Below are positions 8,680-17,471 of a stretch of DNA of 64,000 nucleotides, in pieces. Source of the stretch: Pseudomonas fluorescens (GTDB lineage: Bacteria > Pseudomonadota > Gammaproteobacteria > Pseudomonadales > Pseudomonadaceae); NCBI RefSeq assembly GCF_902498195.1, contig NZ_CABVIY010000007.1, positions 186,001 through 250,000 on the forward strand. The letters run 5' to 3'. Each line of letters opens with the position of its first letter. Position 1 is the first letter of the stretch. The notes under the pieces are model-generated. The model did not search any database. It was not told the origin of the DNA and saw only the letters and a list, made by a program, of their open reading frames with translations. Made by a program: the position numbers and the translations under genes.

Positions 8680-10794
8680 ATGCGTTATCAATTGTCCCCG
8701 CGTCGAATCAACATGAAGCGTTTGTTCCCCAGCACTGCCCTCGCCCTTTTCATCGGTATCGGCCTTTTGCCGCTGTCCGGCAATTCTTTCGCAGCCAATA
8801 GCTGGGACAAGCTTCAACCTGATCGTGACGAAGTCATCGCCAGTCTGAACGTCGTGGAGTTGCTCAAGCGCCACCACTACAGCAAGCCGCCGCTCGATGA
8901 CGCGCGCTCGGTGATCATCTACGACAGTTACCTGAAGTTGCTGGACCCCTCGCGCAGCTATTTCATGGCCAGCGACATCACCGAATTCGACAAGTGGAAA
9001 ACCCAGTTCGACGACTTCCTCAAGAGCGGCGACCTCAACGCCGGGTTCACCATCTACAAGCGCTACCTGGACCGCGTCAAGGCGCGTCTGGACTTCGCCC
9101 TTGCCGAGCTGAACAAGGGCGTCGACAAGATCGACTTCAATACCAAGGAAACCTTGCTGATCGACCGCAAGGACGCCCCTTGGCTCAAATCCACCGCCGA
9201 ACTCGACGACCTGTGGCGCAAACGCGTCAAGGACGAGGTCCTGCGGATGAAGATCGCCGGCAAGGATTCCAAGCAAATCCAGGAAACCCTGACCAAGCGC
9301 TACAAGAACCAGTTGGCGCGCCTGGACCAGACCCGCGCGGAAGACATCTTCCAGGCGTACATCAACACCTTCGCCATGTCCTACGACCCGCACACCAACT
9401 ATCTGTCGCCGGATAACGCGGAAAACTTCGACATCAACATGAGCCTGTCCCTGGAGGGCATCGGCGCCGTGTTGCAGAGCGATAACGATCAAGTGAAAGT
9501 CGTGCGCCTGGTGCCGGCAGGCCCCGCGGACAAGACCAAGCTGGTCGCCCCGGCCGACAAGATCATCGGCGTTGCCCAGGGCAACAAGGAGATGGTCGAC
9601 GTGGTGGGCTGGCGCCTCGACGAAGTGGTCAAGCTGATTCGTGGGCCGAAAGGCACCGTGGTGCGCCTGGAAGTGATCCCGGCCAGCAATGCGCCGAACG
9701 ACCAGACCAGCAAGATCGTGCCGATCACCCGCGAAGCGGTGAAGCTCGAAGACCAGGCCGTGAAGAAGTCGGTGCTCAACCTCAAGCAGGATGGCAAGGA
9801 CTACAAGCTGGGCGTCATCGAGATCCCGGCCTTCTACCTGGACTTCAAGGCCTTCCGTGCCGGCGATCCGGACTACAAGAGCACCACCCGCGACGTCAAG
9901 AAGCTGCTGACCGAGTTGCAGAAAGACAAGGTCGACGGCGTGGTCATCGACCTGCGTAACAATGGCGGCGGCTCCCTGCAGGAAGCCACCGAGCTGACCA
10001 GCCTGTTCATCGACAAGGGGCCGACCGTCCTCGTGCGTAACGCCGATGGCCGCGTCGATGTGCTCGAAGATGAAAACCCGGGCGCGTTCTACAAAGGCCC
10101 GATGGCGTTGCTGGTCAACCGCCTGTCCGCCTCGGCTTCGGAAATTTTCGCCGGCGCCATGCAGGACTACCACCGCGCACTGATCATCGGCGGCCAGACC
10201 TTCGGCAAAGGCACCGTGCAGACCATCCAGCCGCTGAACCATGGCGAACTGAAACTGACCCTGGCCAAGTTCTACCGGGTTTCCGGCCAGAGCACCCAGC
10301 ATCAGGGCGTACTGCCGGACATCGATTACCCGTCGATCATCGACACCAAGGAAATCGGCGAAAGCGCCCTGCCGGAAGCCATGCCGTGGGACACCATCCG
10401 CGCGGCGATCAAGCCGGCGGTCGACCCGTTCAAACCGTACATCACCCAGCTCAAGTCCGAGCATGACGTGCGTACGGCCAAGGACGCGGAGTTCGTGTTC
10501 ATTCGCGACAAGCTGGCCCTGGCGCAGAAGCTGATGTCGGAAAAAACCGTCAGCCTCAACGAGGCCGACCGTCGTGCGCAACACGCCGATATCGAAGCCA
10601 AGCAACTGGCCATGGAGAACATCCGTCGCAAGGCCAAGGGTGAAGAGCCGCTCAAAGAGCTGAAGAAAGAAGACGAAGACGCGATCGCGGCCGAGCCGGA
10701 CAAGACCAAGCCGGAAGACGATGCCTACCTGAGCGAGACCGGACGCATCCTGCTGGACTACCTCAAGCTCAACACGGCGGTGGCCAAGCACTGA
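8680..10794 (+). CDS. prc: Carboxy-terminal (tail-specific) processing protease Prc
   Basis: Periplasmic serine protease of the S41A family, about 704 residues from this ATG (693 from the alternative ATG at 8713, which places the signal peptide at the very N-terminus). The order is signal peptide (ALALFIGIGLLPLSG, cleavage after SFA), N-terminal helical domain, PDZ domain around 230-330, and catalytic domain. The Ser/Lys dyad is seen in SASASEIFAGA and FGKGTVQ. The C-terminal region has the charged DUF3340 segment. In Pseudomonas the orthologue (AlgO, PA3257) affects MucA degradation and alginate; in E. coli Prc degrades MepS. Two MepS-like lipoproteins are encoded at 56.5-57.9 kb. Confidence 0.93.
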   Translation: MRYQLSPRRINMKRLFPSTALALFIGIGLLPLSGNSFAANSWDKLQPDRDEVIASLNVVELLKRHHYSKPPLDDARSVIIYDSYLKLLDPSRSYFMASDITEFDKWKTQFDDFLKSGDLNAGFTIYKRYLDRVKARLDFALAELNKGVDKIDFNTKETLLIDRKDAPWLKSTAELDDLWRKRVKDEVLRMKIAGKDSKQIQETLTKRYKNQLARLDQTRAEDIFQAYINTFAMSYDPHTNYLSPDNAENFDINMSLSLEGIGAVLQSDNDQVKVVRLVPAGPADKTKLVAPADKIIGVAQGNKEMVDVVGWRLDEVVKLIRGPKGTVVRLEVIPASNAPNDQTSKIVPITREAVKLEDQAVKKSVLNLKQDGKDYKLGVIEIPAFYLDFKAFRAGDPDYKSTTRDVKKLLTELQKDKVDGVVIDLRNNGGGSLQEATELTSLFIDKGPTVLVRNADGRVDVLEDENPGAFYKGPMALLVNRLSASASEIFAGAMQDYHRALIIGGQTFGKGTVQTIQPLNHGELKLTLAKFYRVSGQSTQHQGVLPDIDYPSIIDTKEIGESALPEAMPWDTIRAAIKPAVDPFKPYITQLKSEHDVRTAKDAEFVFIRDKLALAQKLMSEKTVSLNEADRRAQHADIEAKQLAMENIRRKAKGEEPLKELKKEDEDAIAAEPDKTKPEDDAYLSETGRILLDYLKLNTAVAKH

Positions 10795-10826
10795 GTGCTT
10801 CAACACAAATGATGGCAATTTAATGC

Positions 10827-10846
10827 TGACGCTCCCCGGAGCGTCA
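10827..10846. terminator. Perfect palindromic hairpin downstream of prc
   Basis: TGACGCTCC and GGAGCGTCA flank two bases, 33 bases after the prc stop. No T tract follows, so it is more likely a 3' stabiliser or the first part of a compound terminator with the hairpin at 10871. Confidence 0.4.
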
Positions 10847-10870
10847 TCAAACAGTCATCATCCTGTCGTG

Positions 10871-10923
10871 AAATAAAGGACTGGGCGTGCTCTTTTACCA
10901 AGGGCACGCCCAGTCCTTTATTT
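10871..10923. terminator. Perfect 20-bp inverted repeat, bidirectional terminator, next to the EAL-GGDEF gene start
   Basis: Arms 10871-10890 and 10904-10923 are exact reverse complements (they begin with AAATAAAGGACTGGGCGTGC), with a 13-base loop. The A-rich and T-rich ends give a terminator shape on both strands. The right arm ends only 16 bases before the ATG at 10940. Confidence 0.8.
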
Positions 10924-10939
10924 ATCGCCAGAGATCGCC

Positions 10940-12730
10940 ATGACCACGACCGAACAGCTGAGTGCATTGAGTTCAATCCTGACTCAAGGCGGCTTGCACA
11001 GTCTGTTCCAGCCCATCGTCAGCCTCTCCGAGCGACGGATTCTCGGCTACGAAGCCCTCAGTCGCGGCCCGTCCAACAGCCCCCTGCACTCCCCCATCGC
11101 CTTATTCGCCGTGGCCAGGCAAGCCGGCCGCTTGAGTGAACTGGAAATTGCCTGTCGGCACAGCGCCTGTCGACGTTTCAATGAACAGCAACTGCCCGGC
11201 AAGCTGTTTCTCAACGTGTCTCCCGAATCCCTGCTCGAATCCGCTCACCAACCGGGTCGCACCCTGCAATTGCTCCAGGATTTCGGCATTCCGCCGAGCC
11301 AGGTGGTGATCGAACTCACCGAGCAGACGCCGATCGATGATTTCCAGTTGCTGCAAAACGCCCTGCATCACTACCGGGCAATGGGTTTTTCCATTGCCCT
11401 GGATGACTTGGGTGCCGGCTATTCAAGCCTGCGCCTGTGGTCCGAGCTGCGCCCGGACTACGTGAAGATCGACCGGCATTTCATCGACGGCATTCATCAG
11501 GATGCGCTCAAGCGCGAGTTCGTCGGGTCGATCCTGCAAATCGCCAAGGCGTCGCGGGCGCAGGTGATCGCCGAAGGTATCGAGCTGCCGGAAGAGCTGG
11601 CCGTGTTGACCGAAATGGGTGTCGATCTGGTCCAGGGCTACCTGCTCTGCCGCCCCCAGGAACATCCGCCCCGGGACGCCCGGACCCTGATGCCCAGGCA
11701 AGACAATACCGCCGTGGCGTTGAACGACGAAGCCAGCGACCTCAGCGCCCTGCTCAATGACCAGCCCGCCGTGGGCCGCCATACCCCGACCGCCAACGTC
11801 CTTGAGGCCTTCCGCCGCCAGGCCAACCTGAACTCGCTGGCGGTGCTGGACGAACAAGGCCAGCCTTGCGGCATCGTCCACCGGCATTCACTTTCGGATG
11901 CGTTGCTCAAGCCGTTTGCCACCGACCTCTTTGCCCGCAAACCCATCAGCCGCTTGATGAACGATGACTTCCTCGCCGTCGAACTGAGCCAGTCGCTGCA
12001 ACAGGTCAGCCGCCTGATCACCAGCCGGGCCCGGCAACGCATCGAAGAAGATTTCATCATCACCCTCAACGGTAGCTACCTGGGCCTGGGCCGGGTGATC
12101 GATGTGCTCAAACTGATTACCGAACTGAAAATCCAGCAGGCCCGCTACGCCAACCCGCTGACCCTGCTGCCGGGCAACGTGCCGATCCAGCAATGCCTCA
12201 CGCGGTTGTTACAACAGAAGCGCGAGTCGGTGATTTGTTATGTCGACATCGACAGCTTCAAACCCTTCAACGACATCTACGGCTACGGTCGCGGCGACGA
12301 AGTCCTGCTGTGCCTGGCGCAATGCCTGAATGACCGCGTCGATCCGTCCCGCGACTTCGTCGGCCACATCGGCGGCGATGACTTCCTGCTGGTGCTCGGC
12401 CCGGAAGACTGGGGCAAACGTTTAAACCAGCTGCTGGACGATTTCCAGAGCCAGTGCCGACGCTTCTACCGCACCGAACACCTCGAAGCCGGCTGCTTCA
12501 TCGCCCCCAACCGCCAGGGTGTGCGCCAGGAATTTCCGTTGCTGTCCCTGTCCATCGGCGTGGTGCATTTGCATCCCGAGGCTTGCGCAACCATCGACGC
12601 CAGTCAGTTGGCTGAGATGGCGTCCCAGGCCAAACATCACGCGAAGAATGTACCGGGGTATAGCGTGCATGTCATTGATAGCCTGGCGGTGCCGGAGTCC
12701 GTGGAGGAATACCGGGTTGGACAGCGGTGA
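10940..12730 (+). CDS. EAL-CBS-GGDEF cyclic-di-GMP signalling protein
   Basis: Cytoplasmic 596-residue protein with reversed domain order. EAL phosphodiesterase comes first (GYEALSRGP near residue 37, NVSPESLLE, ELTEQTP, DDLGAGYSSL, KIDRHFIDGI, AEGIE), then a CBS-pair region around 280-390, then GGDEF around 420-585. The EAL catalytic residues appear complete, so phosphodiesterase activity is likely. The GGDEF signature reads HIGGDDF, a conservative change, and no RxxD inhibitory site precedes it, so cyclase activity is less certain. The CBS pair may bind adenine nucleotides. Its place after prc matches PA3257-PA3258 of P. aeruginosa as I recall it. Confidence 0.9.
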   Translation: MTTTEQLSALSSILTQGGLHSLFQPIVSLSERRILGYEALSRGPSNSPLHSPIALFAVARQAGRLSELEIACRHSACRRFNEQQLPGKLFLNVSPESLLESAHQPGRTLQLLQDFGIPPSQVVIELTEQTPIDDFQLLQNALHHYRAMGFSIALDDLGAGYSSLRLWSELRPDYVKIDRHFIDGIHQDALKREFVGSILQIAKASRAQVIAEGIELPEELAVLTEMGVDLVQGYLLCRPQEHPPRDARTLMPRQDNTAVALNDEASDLSALLNDQPAVGRHTPTANVLEAFRRQANLNSLAVLDEQGQPCGIVHRHSLSDALLKPFATDLFARKPISRLMNDDFLAVELSQSLQQVSRLITSRARQRIEEDFIITLNGSYLGLGRVIDVLKLITELKIQQARYANPLTLLPGNVPIQQCLTRLLQQKRESVICYVDIDSFKPFNDIYGYGRGDEVLLCLAQCLNDRVDPSRDFVGHIGGDDFLLVLGPEDWGKRLNQLLDDFQSQCRRFYRTEHLEAGCFIAPNRQGVRQEFPLLSLSIGVVHLHPEACATIDASQLAEMASQAKHHAKNVPGYSVHVIDSLAVPESVEEYRVGQR

Positions 12731-12772
12731 CTGATCTGAAGCCATCGCGGTCAACCACGCCGCCAGAGGTTT

Positions 12773-15700
12773 TTACGTCGCTCGCAAATGTGGAACCCCG
12801 GGTTCACCTTCATTCGCATTAGCGCCCGCACTGCCATCTGGCGCCGGGCACCCCGTCGGATTCGGCACATACCGATAGGCATTCAACCCACCCGCCAGCT
12901 TCACCGGTTCCGGCGTCAGATAGCGCCCGTTATCCGGCTGATAGTAGCGATGGCGACTGCAGTGCAACCCGCTCTCGGCGTCGAAGTACTGGCCCTGCAA
13001 ACGCAGCGGTTGCTCCGGCTGTTCGCCGCCGTGCCTCAGTTGGCTGACTTTTCCGTAAGCGGTGTATCGGGCCGACCAGACGATGTCGCCACGGTAGTCG
13101 GTGAGTTCCTGCGGGTTGCCGAGGTGGTCGAGTTGATAGAAAAACGGGCAAGCGTGCTCCGGTCCTTGGCCGTCGAGCAGCGCCAGCGGGCGGAAGCTGC
13201 CGGGCTCGTAGAGGTAGCTGCGGTAGTGGCTGGCGCTGCTTTCGGCGATGAGCTGGTTGCCTTGCCAGAAGAAGGCAGTGGTGTGGCCGTCGACGGTCTT
13301 GGCGATGCGTCTACCGAAGGCGTCGTAACGGTAGGAGGCCTGGCAGCCGTCGGGCAGCTGGATAGCGATAAGCCGGTGCTGGCTGTCGTAGCGGTATTCG
13401 GTGACGGCATTGCCACGGCGTTCGCGGATCAGGTTGCCGTAGGCGTCGTAGTCGTAGTGGCAGTCGCCGTGGCGCAGCAGGCGGTTGCCCTTCAAGTGCC
13501 AGGGGCCGGGGCGGTCGTGGATCAGCAGGTTGCCGGCCGGGTCGTGGCTGAAGTGTTCTGGGGTCTGTTCGCGGGAGTGGCGGACGTGGATCAGGCGGTC
13601 GAGTGGGTCGTACTGGTAGTGGCGCTGGCCGTGACGGCTGTCGCTGACCTGTAGGAGGTTGCCGTTGGCGGCGTAGGCATAGTCGCGACGGTACAACAGA
13701 GCCTGGTTTTGGCAGACGGTGTGGGCTCGCAGGCGGCCCTGTTTGTCGTAGGCGTAGTCACTGAGCAACAGGCCTTGCTGGCGCTGGCGCTCACGGCCGA
13801 AGTCGAACCGATGGCCGGTGAGCCGAGAACCGTTGAGATCAATGGCGGTCAGCGCACCGCCCTCGGCGCGGTGATATTGAAGACGGCTGTTGTCCGGCAG
13901 GTACAGGTGCCGGAGCTGGCCGCAAGCGTCATAGCCGTAGCTCAGCGTGCCCCAGCCCTGGTGTTCAGTGATCAGTCGGTCATGGGCGTCGTATTCGAAC
14001 GCCAGTGGATGGTCCTGACCGTCGTCGACGCTGGCCAGGCGCCCCAGGCTGTCGTAGCGGTACTCGACCCGGATCCCGTCGGGCAGGGTCTTGGCCCGCA
14101 GGCGCCCGGCACTGTCACGTTGATGGACGGTGACGAGTTGCGAGCCGTCATCACCGAACTCGGTTTTTTTCAGCAACTGGCCGTTGCGGTCGTAGGCATA
14201 AGCGGTGCGTCGGCCTTCGAAGCCGGTTTCCTGTCGAATCAATCCACCGGGCGTGTAGTCCAGCCGATATTTGTCACCGCTTTCGTTCTCGATCTCGGTC
14301 AGCAACAGCTGTGCGTGGTCGTAGCGGTATTTGAGTTGCGTGCCGTCGGGGTTGATCCGCCGACTGACCAAGTGCAGATCGTCGGCATACTCATAGCGAG
14401 TGACGCGCTCCAGTTCATCGCGCTCGGCGGTGAGACGGCCGTCGGCGTTATAGCTGAAACTGCGACTGGCGCCGGTAGGAAGAATCGTCCGCAGCAGTCG
14501 GCCGACGGCATCCCACAGGTAATGGGTGACGCCGCCGAATTCATCCTGAACGGTAATCCGCCGCCCCAACACGTCGTAGGCATACTGCCGGCGCCCACCG
14601 TCGGGTAGGGTTTCGCCGCGCAATTGGCCGAGGCGGTTCCATGTAAACAGATGACAGCTGTGGTCCGGGTATCGGATCAGCAGCAAGCGGCCCTGGGCAT
14701 TGTATTCGTGGCAGATGATTTCACCGTCGGGGTCGATCAGCCGGATGACATCGCCCTGGGCGTTGCGTCGCAAGGTCCACTTGGCCTGGCCACGATAACG
14801 GGCGTGCAGGAAACCGTTACGGTATTCGTAGGACGTCGGCGCATCTTCCGGCGGAATCAGCGCGATCAACCGTCCGCTTTCGTCGTAGCGGTATTCGGTG
14901 ATGGCGCCGAGCGCGTCTTGCTCGGCCATCAAGCGGCCCTGGGCGTCATAGGTCCTTTGCTGTTCACCGCCGTCGGCCGCGACCCGGCGCACCAGCCGCG
15001 CCTGATGGTCGTGGACGTAGGTTTCCCGGCTCCCGTCGGCGTGCGTAAGCTGCACGCTTGCGCCGTCGCCCCAGTGATACCGGGTGTTCATCCGGGTAAA
15101 CGACGCCCAAAGGCGGATGCAGCGCGCCGCCTTGCCGGGCCGCTCCCATTCCCAGTAGAAACTGGCGCCTGCGGCCAGTTGTCGCTGCAAAATGACGTGC
15201 TGCTCGTCGTAGTCGTAACGCTCGCTTTCCCCGGCGGCGTTGCGCGCTTCGATCAACCGGCCCCGGGCGTCGTAGCGGTAGTTGACCAGCGTCTGTTCGG
15301 TGCGCCAGGCCGGTGGCTGGCCCTCGACGAGGTCAAAGCTCTGGTAATCGATGGCAATCAGGTGCTGGCGCTCATAACGCAGCTGCAAGCAACGCCCGGC
15401 ACCGTTATCCAGGCGCTGGATACGCTCGGATAAATCGCGCTGCACCGTCAGACGATTGCCGTAGGCGTCGCTGATCGCCGTCAGATGCCCAGCGCGAAAA
15501 TGATAGAAACGTGCCGTTTCGCCGGCCAGCGCCACAATCAATTCTTCATGCTGATCACCGAGATAAATCGCCGCCCGCGACAAGCTGTTGTGGATGGCCG
15601 GTCGCGCCAGAGTCGGTAGCGGAAACGGCGTACGGCGGTTTTCGTGGTCGATCCACAGCACCGAGTCGCACTTGATCTCCAGACGCTGGGCCAGCGAATG

Positions 15701-16063
15701 GCTCCAGCCAAAACCGAGGCCACAGTCGATGTCCGCTGCGCTGGTGCGATAGAGGCGGATGAACTCGAACGGCAACATCCCGTCGAGCACACCGTCGGTG
15801 AGGATCAGCAGCCCTTCACCGGTGACCAGCGACACCGGGCAGCCGTGGATGGCGGTGCTGAAGGCGGAATCGGCATGGTCGCCGCACGGATTTTTTGCCC
15901 GAATCGTGACGTCGTCGTAAGTTCCGCCGCGGAACAGGCCCCTGCCATTTTCATCGAGGGTGACGGTCCTGGTCTGGAAAGGGTCGAGCGCCTGCCCGAT
16001 CCGGGCAATGTGATCCATTCGCCCATCAACAGGTAGGCATTTGCGAAAAACCGGGTAGGACAT
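12773..16063 (-). CDS. Orphan RHS-repeat (YD-repeat) protein lacking a toxin tip
   Basis: Protein of about 1096 residues. It begins with a DUF6531-like segment (HGCPVSLVTGEG, about 75-86), followed by about 20 YD repeats (YRYDSLGRL, YAYDRNGQL, YEYDAHDRL) that form the beta-barrel shell of RHS/Tc-C proteins. It ends with the RHS core (YFDAESGLHCSRHRYY, then GRYLTPEPVKLAGGLNAYRY). The usual closing PxxxxDPxGL is replaced by PTGCPAPDGSAG and only about 20 further residues, so there is no variable C-terminal toxin. No PAAR domain or VgrG neighbour is present. The ATG at 16063 is preceded by GAGAG. It is either an inactive or donor cassette, or delivers something encoded elsewhere. Confidence 0.88.
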   Translation of the reverse strand: MSYPVFRKCLPVDGRMDHIARIGQALDPFQTRTVTLDENGRGLFRGGTYDDVTIRAKNPCGDHADSAFSTAIHGCPVSLVTGEGLLILTDGVLDGMLPFEFIRLYRTSAADIDCGLGFGWSHSLAQRLEIKCDSVLWIDHENRRTPFPLPTLARPAIHNSLSRAAIYLGDQHEELIVALAGETARFYHFRAGHLTAISDAYGNRLTVQRDLSERIQRLDNGAGRCLQLRYERQHLIAIDYQSFDLVEGQPPAWRTEQTLVNYRYDARGRLIEARNAAGESERYDYDEQHVILQRQLAAGASFYWEWERPGKAARCIRLWASFTRMNTRYHWGDGASVQLTHADGSRETYVHDHQARLVRRVAADGGEQQRTYDAQGRLMAEQDALGAITEYRYDESGRLIALIPPEDAPTSYEYRNGFLHARYRGQAKWTLRRNAQGDVIRLIDPDGEIICHEYNAQGRLLLIRYPDHSCHLFTWNRLGQLRGETLPDGGRRQYAYDVLGRRITVQDEFGGVTHYLWDAVGRLLRTILPTGASRSFSYNADGRLTAERDELERVTRYEYADDLHLVSRRINPDGTQLKYRYDHAQLLLTEIENESGDKYRLDYTPGGLIRQETGFEGRRTAYAYDRNGQLLKKTEFGDDGSQLVTVHQRDSAGRLRAKTLPDGIRVEYRYDSLGRLASVDDGQDHPLAFEYDAHDRLITEHQGWGTLSYGYDACGQLRHLYLPDNSRLQYHRAEGGALTAIDLNGSRLTGHRFDFGRERQRQQGLLLSDYAYDKQGRLRAHTVCQNQALLYRRDYAYAANGNLLQVSDSRHGQRHYQYDPLDRLIHVRHSREQTPEHFSHDPAGNLLIHDRPGPWHLKGNRLLRHGDCHYDYDAYGNLIRERRGNAVTEYRYDSQHRLIAIQLPDGCQASYRYDAFGRRIAKTVDGHTTAFFWQGNQLIAESSASHYRSYLYEPGSFRPLALLDGQGPEHACPFFYQLDHLGNPQELTDYRGDIVWSARYTAYGKVSQLRHGGEQPEQPLRLQGQYFDAESGLHCSRHRYYQPDNGRYLTPEPVKLAGGLNAYRYVPNPTGCPAPDGSAGANANEGEPGVPHLRAT

Positions 16064-16186
16064 GAGCAATCTCTCGCACTGAAAATTGGGCGCGAGGGAC
16101 TGTGCGGGGGATTAATGAGGAAAGAAGTCAGGCAAGGATGATGTTGATGTAGGGCGATTCGCTAAAACCTCTTCACCTACAAAAAA

Positions 16187-16215
16187 GTGGCGTAGGAGTG
16201 CTCCCCCTACGCCAC
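16187..16215 (-). terminator. Rho-independent terminator of the XRE/Sel1-like operon
   Basis: Stem formed by GTGGCGTAGG (16187-16196) and CCTACGCCAC, followed on the minus strand by six T residues. It lies 25 bases beyond the stop of the Sel1-like gene. Confidence 0.8.
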
Positions 16216-16239
16216 GCGCATCTGTCAGATAGATCGTTT

Positions 16240-16647
16240 TTATTCCATGGAACGGCGCGATGCCAGTTCCTGGAGCTTGACCTGTGCGAGAGGATGCCCG
16301 GCCTTCGTGGCTATCAGCCAGAATCGTGCAGCTTCGGCACGATCCGGGGCTTTGCTCGCAGACCCGGCAAGGCTGATCACTCCCATTTGATACGCCGCTT
16401 TGCCATCGCCCGCCAATGCCGCCAAGCGCAGCAGGCGAACCCCCTCTTCGCGTGCGCCCAGACCGACGCCGCGAAAGGTCAGGATGTGGCCATAAAAACT
16501 CTGGGCGCCGACATCACCCAGGTTCGCCATGCGCGCAAACTGACCTTCAAGCCAGCTCCAGCCTCGGGGTTGTCGCACAAACCATGGCCAATGAAACAGC
16601 CGGCGTGCCAGCCAGTAACCGAATCGGGCCTTGATGCGTAAAAACAC
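16240..16647 (-). CDS. Sel1-like/TPR-type repeat protein
   Basis: Small protein of 135 residues starting with GTG, directly abutting the stop of the gene before it (TGAGTG). Two helical-repeat units of Sel1 type are visible (REEGVRLLRLAALAGDGKAAYQMGV and the following EAARFWLIATKAGHPLAQ region). The N-terminus is basic and aromatic (MFLRIKARFGYWLARR) and may associate with the membrane. Function unknown; Sel1 proteins act as protein-binding adaptors. It is the last gene of the three-gene operon ending at the 16.2-kb terminator. Confidence 0.7.
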   Translation of the reverse strand: MFLRIKARFGYWLARRLFHWPWFVRQPRGWSWLEGQFARMANLGDVGAQSFYGHILTFRGVGLGAREEGVRLLRLAALAGDGKAAYQMGVISLAGSASKAPDRAEAARFWLIATKAGHPLAQVKLQELASRRSME

Positions 16648-17019
16648 TCAGGCCTCCGCCGATTCGGGGTACTCGTATTCGAACACCCGCACCACTTCCG
16701 AGGCATGCCAGGAAGCGGCAGCGACGCCATCGGAGGGTCCGGAAAAACGCCCGAGACGCTCGACACACTCAAAGAATCCGGTGCGTGGCAGGCGACTGGC
16801 ACCCTGGCTGATCACCAGCGAACTGCGCAAGGGCTGCTCGGCCTTGGCATCCAGCGCAGCCAGATGTTCAAGCGCGGCCGTCAGGGTTTGCATGGCCGGT
16901 GTCGGGAGTTGCAGACGCTCGAGCAACGCCCGGTAAGTCAGCAGATGACGCTGTCGACGCGCCTGATCCAGTTCGCCCAGCAATCCGTCCCAGTGTTGAC
17001 GACTGATGCGTACGCTCAC
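16648..17019 (-). CDS. Conserved hypothetical protein, 123 residues
   Basis: No family recognised. The sequence is mostly alpha-helical in appearance, with an Arg/Gln/Leu-rich N-terminal half (DQARRQRHLLTYRALLERL) and a C-terminal segment containing ASWHASEVVRVFEYE. No signal peptide or transmembrane segment. It overlaps the regulator upstream by four bases (ATGA) and abuts the Sel1-like gene downstream, so the three products probably work together. Confidence 0.65.
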   Translation of the reverse strand: MSVRISRQHWDGLLGELDQARRQRHLLTYRALLERLQLPTPAMQTLTAALEHLAALDAKAEQPLRSSLVISQGASRLPRTGFFECVERLGRFSGPSDGVAAASWHASEVVRVFEYEYPESAEA

Positions 17020-17357
17020 GATTCATCCCTCCAACCGGGCACCGTCAACTCCCAGGCCAGGCTGCGGCGAATCGCAGCGTCGGGCTGACGCTCGCCACTC
17101 TCGATCATGGCCAGATACGACGGGCTGATGCCTACCGTGCGGGCGAGCGCCTCGATGGCGATGCCCTTGCCTTCGCGCAAACTGCGTAATTGATCAAGAC
17201 CTGGAAGAATCGGGTCCTGGGTTGCTGCGAGCGGCGCCGGAGCCGGGCGCGGCGGTGCTTCGTTGATGCCTGCTGCTTTCAGTAGAGCCTGATACTGAGC
17301 CCATGGCAGAACCGCGTATTCGGGTTCGCCTTCGCGTGTAATTATCTGAATATCCAT
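17016..17357 (-). CDS. XRE-family helix-turn-helix regulator
   Basis: Protein of 113 residues from ATG 17357. The N-terminal 30 residues (MDIQIITREGEPEYAVLPW) resemble the short beta segment of Phd/antitoxin-like proteins. The C-terminal Cro/CI-type helix-turn-helix spans LDQLRSLREGKGIAIEAL and TVGISPSYLAMIESG. This layout is common in antitoxin-like or autoregulating operon leaders, but the next gene does not look like a known toxin. The start at 17357 was preferred over the track start because the preceding codons cover the promoter area. Confidence 0.78.
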   Translation of the reverse strand: MDIQIITREGEPEYAVLPWAQYQALLKAAGINEAPPRPAPAPLAATQDPILPGLDQLRSLREGKGIAIEALARTVGISPSYLAMIESGERQPDAAIRRSLAWELTVPGWRDES

Positions 17358-17471
17358 GTTTACCCCGTAGGACAACAACACTTGGCGAGTCGGCACTTTT
17401 CCCTAGAAGTGTAATCCTAACAGCGGCCAAGGTCGCGGGGGGTATCTATCTGTGGAGGAGACTTTATCGAC

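Noticed and set aside
8632..10818. 728-codon minus-strand frame opposite prc
   Set aside because: Fully antisense to the clear Prc coding sequence; Val/Leu/Gly/Asp-rich composition is typical of shadow frames in high-GC DNA.
13709..14608. 299-codon plus-strand frame opposite the RHS gene
   Set aside because: Mirror of the regular YD-repeat codons; low-complexity valine/alanine-rich product without start signal.
12773..17357. Horizontally acquired toxin island
   Set aside because: No mobile genes, no clear change in base composition and no toxin or immunity gene could be identified; retained only as an orphan RHS gene beside a small operon.
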